64,000 bases of DNA from Aspergillus flavus (lineage: Eukaryota; Ascomycota; Eurotiomycetes; Eurotiales; Aspergillaceae), in the NCBI RefSeq assembly GCF_009017415.1, contig NC_092410.1:3782001-3846000 (forward strand), read 5' to 3'. Within the stretch, counting starts at the first letter, position 1. Each line of letters opens with the position of its first letter. The notes beneath the pieces are model-generated. The model was not told the DNA's origin. It saw only the letters and a program-made list of their open reading frames with translations, and made no database searches. This document shows positions 53,947-64,000 of this stretch, piece after piece. The position numbers were made by a program, and so were the translations under genes.

Positions 53947-54501
53947 GATGGATTGCTTTCTAGGAGAATGATTGCTCTAGGATGATACGAGAGCTACGGA
54001 GTACGATGGTACTTAATACTTGAGACTACAGTCGGGCCACTTCAGAATGTTACCGCTGTTAATGTGTTGTTCTTTGGAACTGGACCCCAGAAATAACCGG
54101 TGAACATACCAGACGGAGCAGACGGCGTCTTTTGCCGTTGGATTTCCAACCGACCCAAGTTCTTCGGTGGCCGGATGCATCGTGGATCCACATTCTTTCC
54201 CCAGAGATCCACAAAGATCCACTTCCCTTTCGGCTAAAACGCCGTCTATTCCGTTCAATGTTATTTTCCTATACTGTCAACTAGAGAGAGGGGACGAGTT
54301 TCCTCACTCCACAAATCGGACATCATGATTCAGGAAAAGATATCATACTAAATTGCTCATAGTTTTGCCCCAGTATGAAGACTTTAAAAGGGGGTGAAAT
54401 TCCCTGTGTGACAGGTCGAAATTAAGAATTGTGTGTTTGTGTGTTCTTGTTTATTTCTGAGCACCTATCGCTGCATATCTTGATCTGGTAAACCAGAAAA
54501 T
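53947..54501. promoter_or_regulatory. Bidirectional promoter of FGGY kinase and xylitol dehydrogenase
   Basis: Three copies of GATCCAC lie within 38 bp (54185, 54206, 54216), the first inside the palindrome GTGGATCCAC (54182-54191). CCCCAG, which matches CreA's SYGGRG on the other strand (CTGGGG), occurs at 54085-54090, 54199-54204 and 54368-54373. There is no copy of the GTTCCGCCGGAAC motif from the other locus, so a different specific regulator is likely. Confidence 0.55.
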
Positions 54502-55702
54502 ATGATCAACAAACAGAATGTGAGACACTTCAAAGCTCGACTTTGACTATAAGTCCTTACCTGACATTCCCATTCCAGAACCCATCATTGGTGCTCAAAG
54601 CTGTCCAACAGCTCGAGTTCGAGGACCGCCCGGTACCAGACTTGTTGGAGCCCTACGATGTTTCCGTGCGGATTGAATATACAGGGATATGCGGCAGCGA
54701 TGTAAGTTCTCTATCATTGTTGTTTTTGGAAATGACAAACACAAAGGGTTTAAGGATTGACTCCTATTTTAGGTCCACTACTGGCAGCGCGGCCGAATTG
54801 GCCAATTCATCCTCGAAAAGCCGATGGTGCTAGGCCACGAGTCAGCCGGAGTAGTAGAGAAGGTCGGCTCCAAAGTGAAATCACTAGCAGTGGGCGATCA
54901 TGTTGCCCTAGAACCCGGAGTGCCCTGTCGGCGATGCACGTTTTGCAAAGCGGGGAACTACAACCTGTGCAGCGAGATGGCATTTGCTGCTACTCCCCCC
55001 TTTGATGGCACCTTGGCCAAGTATTATGTTTTGCCAGAGGACTTTTGCTACAAGCTCCCTACGAATGTTAGCTTGCAAGAAGGCGCCGTTGTGGAACCCC
55101 TTAGTGTTGCAGTGCATCTCGTTCGACAGGCCGCGCTGCAGCCAGGGCAGTCGGTAGTGGTATTTGGTGCAGGACCCGTTGGCCTTTTGTGCTGTGCGGT
55201 GGCTCGAGCTTTTGGGGCTTCCAAGGTAATTGTCGTTGATGTGCAGCCTAAGCGATTGGAATTTGCCCGTGCCTATGCGGCAACTGCTCATTTTCTCCCG
55301 GGCGTGGAGACCTCTCCGGCGGATAACGCTGTTCGGCTTCGAGAAGAGAACGAACTCGAAATGGGCGCGGATGTTGTCATCGAGGCCTCCGGTGCAGAGC
55401 CATCGGTCTACACAGGTATCCATATCTTGAGACCTGGTGGAACGTATGTTCAAGGAGGAATGGGAAAGGAGGAAGTTAAGTTTCCAATCACGGCGGCATG
55501 CACGAAGGAGCTCAATATTCGGGGAAGTTTTCGATATTCGAGTGGCGATTATAAGCTCGCTATTGAGCTAATCGCGGCTGGGAAAATCAACGTTAAGGCC
55601 CTGATCACACAAGTTTTCAAGTTTGGGGATGCACCGCGGGCGTTTGAGGAGGTGAAGTCAGGGAAAGGGATTAAGACACTCATTGCAGGCCCAGGAGTCT
55701 GA
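54502..55702 (+). CDS. Xylitol dehydrogenase-like (NAD, zinc)
   Basis: Exons 54502-54519, 54579-54701 and 54773-55702 encode 356 residues. Exon 1 gives only MINKQN; the frame-correct junction is [19 protein letters not shown]. Zinc residues are in GICGSDVHYWQRG and GHESAG, with structural cysteines in [15 protein letters not shown]. The NAD fold is GAGPVGLLC, with the acidic VVDVQPKR selecting NAD. The closing [19 protein letters not shown] and GIKTLIAG are near-identical in layout to fungal XdhA. It oxidises xylitol, and possibly D-arabinitol or sorbitol, to the 2-ketose. The first intron position matches that of the paralogue at 30171, as does the intron at GSD|VHYW. Confidence 0.93.
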
Positions 55703-56740
55703 TTTGCTATAATTCTTCTTGTATATGTGCTGTTGGTGGTGGCATTGCTCCAGAGTCAGCGATGAGCGCTCAAGACCGAGATGATTTGTATGAGATTTAT
55801 ATAGAGATTTAGATTGGGTGCTGGAAAGATACCATCCAAAGAGCTTTGTATCGTGCTTGTGTCATCGGTCCACTACATAATGGAAGCCCTAATATCCCGG
55901 ACAAGCCAACCACATACTGGATAGACTGTTTATCATCATAGCTCGGGATAGGGACCTGATCACTATCGACGGATACCTATGCTCCTTCACTAGGCTAAAC
56001 CTAGTATCTCTAGTAGACACACAAGATACGAAGTAGATAAGGTCCATTACGGAACAATGTTGCACTTCTATTCGTCCTTCCCCAGGCGCCATACACTAGA
56101 TAGCGAGACGATTAGGCTAAATCAGATCCATTCTTATCTACGCAGGCCAACAAATGAGAAGAATGCCACCGGTGGGGCTTGCGAATCATTGTACAGCTAA
56201 AAATGCCGATCCATGTTGAAATTAGACTTTTGAGGCTATGCAGGGAAAGCAAGATAGTCGATCGTATTCTAGATCATCTGAGCAACCTCCTCGAACCTGT
56301 CATATCTCGCAATCTAGCATGACGTGTTTCCAGGAAACATCACCATACAGCCACGCAAGCAATCGGACTTGTCGCATGCACGTTAGACGTAATTATGTTA
56401 CACCGCAACTGCTAATAAGCCTAGGAAGCAGCTCTTATCGTTCGCTTCAATATTTATCTCGTTTGTCCCGAATACTCGGTAGCGGGCAGTAACTCTAGCA
56501 TTTGGGTTTTGGGCGTCTCTATCGGAGATAATCTGGTGAGCAGATCGCTATTCTTTTGGTCAGAGGGGAGTGATATCTCCTGGCGCATCCTGGTGACCAT
56601 GCAATAAACAATGCAAGTCTCACCGCTGCAAAGGTTATAATATGACAAGATGGAACTGCAATTCTTGAAATGGATGGAGAAATGACCTTCGCTCGATCCT
56701 GCCTCTGCGACCCGAACGTGCACAGTCTAGCCTTATCGCA
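55703..56740. other. Intergenic between dehydrogenase and arrestin-like gene
   Basis: About 1 kb without a gene. CTAG- and TATCT-rich segments at 55900-56060 resemble decayed repeat DNA. Part of the stretch (56519-56740) is antisense-open but unremarkable. Confidence 0.5.
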
Positions 56741-58195
56741 ATGACTATTACTCTGGACATATCCTTCCCCAGCACGACACCATGGAACCCCGGACATCGC
56801 AAACACGGGCAGCTTCCCATCTTCGAGAGCGGTCGAGCCGTCCAAGGGACAGTTGTTGTGTCGCCGAAAAACCTGAGGACTCCAATCTCTGGCATAGTGA
56901 GAGTAACCCTAGAAGGTAGATATCTACCCTATAGCAGAGAGAGCGCGAGAGCATTTTGTGTGATTCTCGATCTGACTGGCTTTACGTACCATAGGAACAT
57001 TATCTAATCATGTCGATCTGGCGGGGGAGTCCTCGTCAATGCTCTACCACACATTCGTTCATCAAAAGGCATGGTGTCTATTCAATACGGGATTGAATGA
57101 CATCTATGGCTGACCAGCACCGAGGGCACTCGGCAAACTAGATTATCAACTTGAACGTGACCTATCCAGAGCAACAGTTTATCAGCAACGTAGATCAATG
57201 CTACCGCTTCCGATTTCTGGTACCTAATAGCATAACAGGCCCCGTGTCGAACAAATACGGTCAGGATATGCCCTCATCGCTCAATATCAATTTCTCGCCA
57301 GCGAGTCATCGGGCTGCGATCTTGTCCTCTAAGGGAACCTGCAGTATTGACTACCGAATACGCGCCCAATTCTTAGCGGAAGGGCGCTGTGTAGTGGACA
57401 CGAGTCGGCCGTTCACACTGTTGGCTTCACAGGCACGGCAACCACCTGTCTGTATCGAAGACTTCCCTGGAGAATACAAACTTTCTGCCTTGAAGACTCT
57501 TCGCAACCCGTTACTTCGACCGACTGGGAGACTCCACGTCTATAGCCACGAGCCATACCCTCTTGAATTTTCGCCGGAGAAAGAGGGCGCCGCGACATCA
57601 GTACGTTTGCGGCTTCGATATGAATCGCTGAAGAACGGCGACGCCAAGCGAAAACATCCGCCACGGCTGCATGGAATATTTCGCTCGAATCTGAAGGCCA
57701 GCACGTTTATCTCTATTGAACCCCAACGAAGATCACCGGCAATGTGTGATGCTTCCGCCTTTCCGTTCACCTTCGAAACGCGCAAGTCCTACCCGAGCCA
57801 GCTAAGGAGGCTTTGCTTTCCCCGTTGGACACCATTAGAAATGGGTTAGTATCTACTCTGAGAGCTGTTTGTCTGGGTGTTCTGTACTTCACAGTCCGGT
57901 AAAGTATGGAGTTACTAACGGACACATAGGCACTGAAACCATCTGGGAAACCGAGGCAGAGTTGATATTCAAATGCCACAATACCTCATACCTTACACCG
58001 TCATTTTCTTCCATGCTTGTTTCTAGACGATACAGCTTGAAATTATATATGGTTATTTCCGGGCACGGCCACGCCGCGTTGAAGCTGGAGTTGCCCATCC
58101 AGGTCGGCTATACAGGCAGGAGGTTCCTACCGTCGGAAGAAATCATATATACGAGTGGCCCTGCAGAGGATATGCCACCAGCATATAGTTCATAG
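56741..58195 (+). pseudogene. Arrestin-like (alpha-arrestin) gene with broken middle
   Basis: The start codon at 56741 opens MTITLDISFPSTTPWNPG and AVQGTVVVSP, with an intron at about 56914-56992 (GTAGAT...CATAG). TLSNHVDLAG...MLYHTFVHQKAWCLFNTGLNDIYG follows, then TGA at 57111-57113. Arrestin homology resumes in another frame, which itself has TAG at 57138-57140, as NVTYPEQQFISNVDQCYRFRF, CSIDYRIRAQFLAEG...FPRWTPLEM. An intron 57845-57929 then leads to TETIWETEAELIFK to the end. No GT donor between 57080 and 57140 gives the right phase, so a frameshift plus stop is the simplest reading. Alpha-arrestins link ubiquitin ligases to membrane transporters. Confidence 0.6.
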
Positions 58196-59390
58196 TATTC
58201 GTGGACACTCTGCTCACTTCTTGTTATCCACTTTACCTGTACGATTAATGATATTCTTAATAGATTTAATTGTATTTATGTATATCAAACAAACCAAATT
58301 TAACCAGATGATTCGCTATACATGAACGACAGGGATAGTGTCGAGTCATTCCCTGGTGTATGATGCGCTGTCTTTGCATTATGGGTTGGGCAAACACTAT
58401 CTTATGTTTGCTTCTTTACCCTTTTATTATCTACTGATAATGTATGAATAGCACATTGTTGTAGGTCTATAATTTCACTTCGATCAGCCGCTCGATCAGC
58501 CGCTCGGAGGTCCAGGAACCAAAAGAATACAGATCAACGATAGTTAACAAGTCCATCAGCGAAACCTTCTCCAACTGAATCATAAACTACTAAAATTCTG
58601 CTCGGGCAGCATTCTGACTGACCCACCCAGGCCAATAAATATCGAGATTGCGGTCAGTTTTGCTTGGCGTCATCCCCACCTCGGGAGGCAAGAAATGAAA
58701 CTGCGGGTCCTTTTAAGGATATCATTTTGCTCAGAAGCTGGCAGGGATTTTTATGAAGCTCTTTGGATTGTTTCGATAGACTTGTTTCCCTCTCTTAGCT
58801 CGCTGCTAAATGTGCTCTAGAGGTGGTCTGTATTATAACTAGTAAAAGTATTATCACTTGCTTCTGTCACCCTCCTCTCAAGGGCTACGAGAGGCACGGG
58901 ATCTCGCGAAAACTTTTCCGACTTCATTCTGAATCTTTAACCCCGACGCCAGGACCCCAGGCATATTAAGGTCAGCCACCAATAGTTCTCTTGCTTTCCT
59001 GACGATCCGAGTTTTAGTTCAACATCCACTTTGCCAGTGACCAACTAAAGCGCGCCTCCACCTGTCGTTATTCTGGCTCATGCGGCAAGAAGAAAAGGAT
59101 GCTCCCGAGGGTTAAAAAAAGGGAAAAACTCTCCAACTAGTCATATAGAAGTCTTACACCTCACCAACTGCGCTTGTTTATTTTTCTAATAGTAATAATT
59201 GTTGATTTGCCTTTCCACTGGGAGTATTTTTGACCATCCGCTTCCCCAACCGGAACTCCCTCTCCGACCTATAATCTCCTGCCCTTTGAATACCGAGTGG
59301 AGTCTATATAAGATCATCGCCATTGTTCACTCATCCAAGCGCTGAGGCATCGCCGTCACGCTGCACAACGGTCTCGGTGGCCATAGCAAA
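58196..59390. other. Intergenic, BOR1-like promoter region
   Basis: No gene. A perfect 12-bp tandem duplication CGATCAGCCGCT occupies 58481-58504. The 59300s are C/T-rich ahead of the transporter start. Confidence 0.55.
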
Positions 59391-61562
59391 ATGGACGATC
59401 CAAGCACTTTACAAGACCCCGAGCGCTTGTCGCGACACGCCACTCGTCGGTCTGCCGCAACGTCGGCTACGAAATCAAGATGGTGGCGTATACATTTCTT
59501 CCGCGGCATGATCCACGACATCAAGAGGAGAGCTCCGTTCTTCATAAGCGATTGGACCGATGCATGGGACTATCGAGTGGTTCCGGCGACGGTTTATATG
59601 TTCTTCGCTAAGTAGGTCCATTGACGAAGAACTCCCAATGATTTCATTAGCACACCGATAATTTGATGAGGCTGTATATTGATTAATACATGCTAACAAT
59701 GTCGTAGCATCCTGCCGGCCCTGGCCTTCTCGCTGGATATGTTTGAGAAAACTCACCAGAACTATGGCGTGAACGAAGTCCTGCTTGCATCAGTGCTTGG
59801 AGCAGTTGTTTTCTCATTGTTCGCTGCACAGCCGCTTGTCATTGTCGGTGTCACCGGTCAGTGCCCTTCCTACTCTGCATATAGGCCAATTTCGCATCGC
59901 TAGAATATCGTGAACTTGGTGACTAACCATGTAGATAGGTCCGATCACGGTCTTCAATTACACGGTCTATGATATCATAGCACCGCGAGGCACCAATTAC
60001 TTGGGCTTCATGGCATGGATAGGAATGTAAGTACGACCTCGGCCCTCGAATGGGGTGTATGACTCGTTGACACTGTGGTTCTTTCGTCGCGCTGCAGATG
60101 GTCACTGATTATGCACTGGATCATCGCCATCACCAACATGTGCAATGGGTTGACATACGTCACCCGTTTCTCATGCGACATTTTCGGGTTCTATGTAGCC
60201 TTTGTCTATCTCCAGAAGGGGATCCAGGTTCTCACGCGACAATGGGGATCAGATGGAGAGACATCAGCATATCTCAGCATCATGGTCGCATTGCTGGTTC
60301 TCATGAGTGGCTGGGTCTGCGGTGAAATCGGCAAAAGCAGTCTCTTCCATCGTTGGGTTCGAAAGTTCATCGAAGATTACGGCACCGTACTGACCATTGT
60401 GTTCTTCACGGGTTTTGTTCACTTCGGACATATGCGTGATGTGAGCGTCTCGACTCTCCCGATCAGTAAATCCTTCTTTCCCACGGCGGACCGTGGTTGG
60501 CTGGTGCGCTTCTGGGATCTTAGTGTTGGTGATATCTTCCTCGCTGTGCCGTTCGCTTTGCTGTTGACCATACTGTTTTATTTTGACCACAATGGTAAGC
60601 GTCTTCTACTTTATGTCCCCCCTTTATCCTTGCAACAATTGCGCTGATCATCTACCCCGGATCCAGTCTCCTCGCTCATCGCACAAGGAAGCGAATTCCC
60701 CTTACGGAAACCCGCCGGCTTCCACTGGGACATGTTCCTCCTAGGAATCACAACGGGAGTAGCAGGAATCCTAGGCCTCCCAGCCCCGAACGGCCTGATC
60801 CCCCAAGCACCCTTCCACACAGCCTCGCTCTGCGTAACCCGACAAGTAGCAGACGAGAACGAAGAAAACAAAGGCAAAGTGGTCCGAGTCGTAGATCACG
60901 TCGTCGAACAGCGCTTCAGCAACCTAGCTCAGGGAATAATGACGCTAGGCACCATGTCCGGGCCACTACTGATCGTCATCCATCTGATCCCCCAGGGCGT
61001 CTTAGCCGGACTCTTCTTCGTCATGGGTGTCCAAGCACTTGAAGGAAATGGTATTACCCAGAAGCTGATTTTCCTGGCCCAAGAACACGGGTTGACTGCT
61101 TCATCGCATCCTCTGAAGCGTTTGGAACGACGCTGGTCCATTTGGTTGTTTGTCATTATTGAGCTGATTGGGTTTGGTGCCACCTTTGCTATCACCCAGA
61201 CTATTGCTGCTATTGGTTTTCCGGTTATTATCTTGTTGCTTATTCCTGTTCGGGCGTTTTTGTTTCCTTGGGTTTTCACCCCGGTGGAACTGAGTGCCCT
61301 GGACGCTCCGACGGCTAGTCCCTTTACTATGGAAAGTGTCGGAGGTGTGCATGGCTACGACGAGGAATTGCCTGCTGCGTACGATCAGCCAAACATGACG
61401 GATGAGAGAGGTCCCACCGGAGGCACTGACAACAGTAGTAGTGGGAGACCAGAGGAGTCATCCCAGGCGCTGGGCGAAAGCGACCTCGAACGAGGCGACT
61501 TTCTTGAGCTACAAGACGATTCCACCGCTACTCGAAGACGAAAGAACGATTCCTCTATTTAG
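59391..61562 (+). CDS. BOR1-type borate/bicarbonate anion transporter (SLC4-like)
   Basis: Five exons, 59391-59611, 59708-59856, 59939-60026, 60098-60594 and 60667-61562, give 616 residues. Signatures: YRVVPATVYMFFANILPALAFSLDM, FAAQPLVIVGVTGPITVFNYTVY, QAPFHTASLCV and the typical LLGITTGVAGILGLPAPNGLIPQAPFH. About 10-13 membrane segments and a long acidic/Ser-rich C-terminal tail follow. Fungal members export borate or carry bicarbonate-like anions across plasma or vacuolar membranes. All five junctions keep frame. Confidence 0.92.
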
Positions 61563-62262
61563 GGGCATTGGAAGCACCGATTTAAAAGCAATATTACCCC
61601 AATCCGCGCGGAATACACTAGATATCGCTTCCGGACAAGACACATAGAACACTCCTACACGATCTCGACTGATCATCATCTGTTCATAGATAATGCATAT
61701 ACTTAATCGAATCTGCCTATTTGTTTGACAACCTCGGTTCAAGTGATATCAGTGATCCCAGTAACCCCTTGTTGGGTCCCGCTAGATCTGATGCCATGAT
61801 CCACTAAGATTGCTTAGCAATGCTAGTCACTTATATACGGACATTATGCCTATTAGAGAAGGGTTCATGCATAGAAGGGCCGTAGTTTAACCTTATCGCA
61901 CCCGTGGCTTCGACGCCAGAGCTTATACGGTAACCACTGCCGCTTTGGTTGGTCATCATGTTGTTCTCATATTTTGGGATGTATGGGCTGGGCCCAGATG
62001 CCGGAGATTCGTGGCGAAAGGACATGTGCTGCCCTATAGTGTTTTTGTCCCTCTATATGTTCGCTCACTCGTCCTGTACGTATGTCTACTATGTAGGATA
62101 GGCACGAATTGGAGACCTGCTGAATTGCAGCAAGATATATTCATTAATTCTCATAGAGTATTAGAAGATAAACTTTTTATCACCAGGTATCAAAGAACGA
62201 TCGCAACCGTCTATCAGTCTATGTAATATACATGAAAACCAACGCCAGAACGCAATTACCAA
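61563..62262. other. Convergent intergenic region, no gene
   Basis: Lies between two convergent genes. Short frames only. The centre is T/A-rich. Confidence 0.55.
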
Positions 62263-64000
62263 CTAAGACCGACACATACGGCCCGACTCGGAAACCGTCC
62301 AGGCATCACTGCCTACACCCTTAAGGACGTAGAAGAAGTTATTAGGATCCCACTTCGACTTGACCGAGAGCAAGGGCGAGTAGTTTCTGCCGAAGAAAGT
62401 CTCCTTCCAGTTAGGCTGGCGGAAGTTGCCCTCGTTTTGGTAGCAGCCGCTCCCCGGGGTGACGGCCTCGAGCTGAGGCACGTATTCGTTCGTGATCTTG
62501 TATTGATCGGCGACCATCTGGGACCAGGGGGCGGTTTCGTTCCAGTTTGTGCCGATTTGCATGGTCACTGCGGCGTTGCGCAGGGCTGGGAAGATGGCGT
62601 TGGAGACGTTGCCGGGCTGGGAGACGTTCATGCCGACTCCGACGGCGATGACGCCGTGGCTGGTTAGGTTGCGGAGCACGGAGGCCATGCCCGTTGGGTT
62701 GTTCTCGAGGACGTTACGGGGGATCAGACGGCCGCCGTATTGGTAGGTGGCGACTGCGAGGTTGCCGTAGGGCAGGGGGCCCATGTACTTGTTGTAGTGG
62801 TCGTAGTAAGAGTCGTACTCGGTGTAGGAGACCTTATAGGCGATGCCGAGGTCCGTGAGGGCCGTGGTGAAGGGGGCCAGGATGGCCTTGACGTCGTCGG
62901 TGGTCTTGTTGTACGCGGTCAGGGGGTTGATGGCAAAGACGCCCGAAACCATCTGGTAGATAACGGTCACGCCCTGATCGGTCATGTTGGGCAGAAGGGT
63001 GTGGAACTTCGCGACGGCTTTCCAGAAGGCCTCGGTGGTGTTGGCAGTGGCCGCGAACTGGAGGCCAGCGCCGGAGATCTTGGCGTCTGGGTGAGCCTTG
63101 ACGGTGACAGACATGACCACACCGTAGTTACCAGCACCACCACCGCTCAGAGCCCAGTAAAGATCGGAGTTCTGGGAGCGAGAGGCAGTGACCAGCTGGC
63201 CGTCGGCGGTGACAACCTCGAAGGCCAAGGTGTTGTCTGCTCCCAGGCCGAACTTGGTGCTCAGGGCAGAGTGACCGCCGCCCTGAATATAACCACCAGC
63301 GAGGCCGACAGTCGGGCACTCACCAGTCACAACGGCGAGTCCCTTTGCATGGGCAGCGTTGAGGATCTGGTATCCCATGACACCGGCGGAAACCTTGAAT
63401 GCGGGACCTTGGTAGTATGAATCCGACCAATCCTTGTATTCAATATCATTCAAATGGTGCGTCCACACGGAGAGAGCGCCAGCGCCGGTCGAACGGCCCA
63501 TATAGCTGGAGGTATCTTGTCAGCGTTGTCGAGAAATAGCGCAATTCCGCAGAGGACTCACTCATGACCAGTGTTCTTAATAACGAAACGAATGTTGTTG
63601 TCCTTGGCAAAGTTAATCGCAGCAATGACATCGTCGCTGGACGAGACGTTGACTGCGTAGCTGACAAAGTTGCCCAACAGACACGGCCGCGACTCCGCGG
63701 TGAAGGGGTCGCAACTCTGGTTGGCAAAGTAGGTCTGCATGATCGAGGACGACGACTCGAGACTATTCCATGACTACGGTTAGTATCCTCTCCTTATCGA
63801 ATCGCAGGCCATAATTGGCAATAATTAAGCAAGAATAACAGGCAGCACATACTGAGGCAGTGGGGTAGTCCAGTTGGACTTCAACGCCGCACAAGCAGCG
63901 GCATCGTAATTGGGATCATGGCAGGGGCTTCCAATGGGCACGGTTGCGACCAAACGACCACCGACCGTGGAGTTGAGCGATTCCCAGGATGACGTGGAGG
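62263..64000 (-). CDS. BBE/GOOX-type FAD oxidoreductase, N-terminus beyond window
   Basis: Partial gene; the 5' end lies past 64000. Visible exons are 64000-63849 (partial), 63773-63562 and 63505-62263. The FAD-binding PCMH domain carries the likely 8-alpha-N1 histidine in KNTGHD(Y) and the likely 6-S-cysteinyl cysteine in GECPTVGLAGGYIQGGGHS, so a bicovalent flavin as in chito-/gluco-oligosaccharide oxidases and berberine-bridge-type enzymes. The BBE domain closes with SKWDPNNFF. Many Asn-X-Ser/Thr sites suggest secretion. The donor before exon 63773 is GTGCTG, chosen over GTATGT because only it keeps frame. The substrate (oligosaccharide or secondary-metabolite intermediate) is unknown. Confidence 0.85.

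Noticed and set aside
62740..63420. 226-codon plus-strand Val/Gly-rich frame
   Set aside because: Antisense to the FAD oxidoreductase; Gly/Val/Asp richness is typical of a complement frame in GC-rich DNA.
1..64000. CRISPR arrays, operons with ribosome binding sites, prophage
   Set aside because: Intron-bearing eukaryotic genes throughout; no regularly spaced repeats or phage genes seen.

Overview
The window is nuclear DNA of a filamentous ascomycete, most likely a Eurotiales mould close to Aspergillus. Genes carry short GT-AG introns (about 40-150 bp) with CTAAC-type branch points, start codons sit in Kozak-like contexts, and the products (SucB-type GH32, Zn2Cys6 regulator with fungal_trans region, DUF3433, DUF3431, DUF218, BBE-type FAD oxidase) are typical of that order. 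I rebuilt splice sites by eye from reading-frame continuity and donor, branch and acceptor signals. There is no transcript evidence behind any model.

Region 1 (1-4.4 kb) holds no convincing gene, only the tail of an unidentified coding relic near 3.2-3.5 kb. Region 2 (4.4-18.1 kb) is a dense block of conserved housekeeping genes: the KEOPS kinase Bud32, the glutamate-cysteine ligase modifier subunit, an aldo-keto reductase, the RNA polymerase III largest subunit, mitochondrial GUF1/LepA, spindle checkpoint Mad2 and a DUF218 protein. Region 3 (18.1-30 kb) is looser: a small secreted/membrane protein, a broken DUF3431 gene, a secreted serine-beta-lactamase-fold protein, a BCS1-like AAA ATPase, a small conserved protein and a mitochondrial 1-Cys peroxiredoxin.

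Region 4 (30-40.2 kb) looks like a polyol/fructan utilisation locus: a sorbitol/xylitol-type dehydrogenase, a Zn2Cys6 regulator, a sugar-porter MFS protein and a SucB-type GH32 enzyme. An exact 13-bp inverted repeat, GTTCCGCCGGAAC, lies upstream of both the dehydrogenase and the transporter, with a weaker copy upstream of the GH32 gene. I infer that it is the operator of the local regulator. This is the best candidate here for an undescribed regulatory system.

Region 5 (42-45.2 kb) is a decaying catabolic cluster: a class III aminotransferase with one in-frame TGA, an apparently intact divergent cupin dioxygenase, and the 3' ends of a transporter and of a probable regulator lying head to head with both 5' halves missing, as a deletion scar would look. 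Region 6 (46.8-64 kb) carries a two-unit DUF3433 membrane protein, a hypothetical gene, tRNA-Gly(GCC), a divergent FGGY kinase / xylitol dehydrogenase pair suggesting pentitol catabolism, a broken arrestin-like gene, a BOR1-type anion transporter and a BBE-type oxidase cut by the window edge.

Five accessory genes (DUF3431, APH-like, aminotransferase, APC transporter, arrestin-like) carry one or two disabling changes in otherwise well-preserved frames, while no housekeeping gene does. That contrast suggests recent gene loss in the accessory part of the window.
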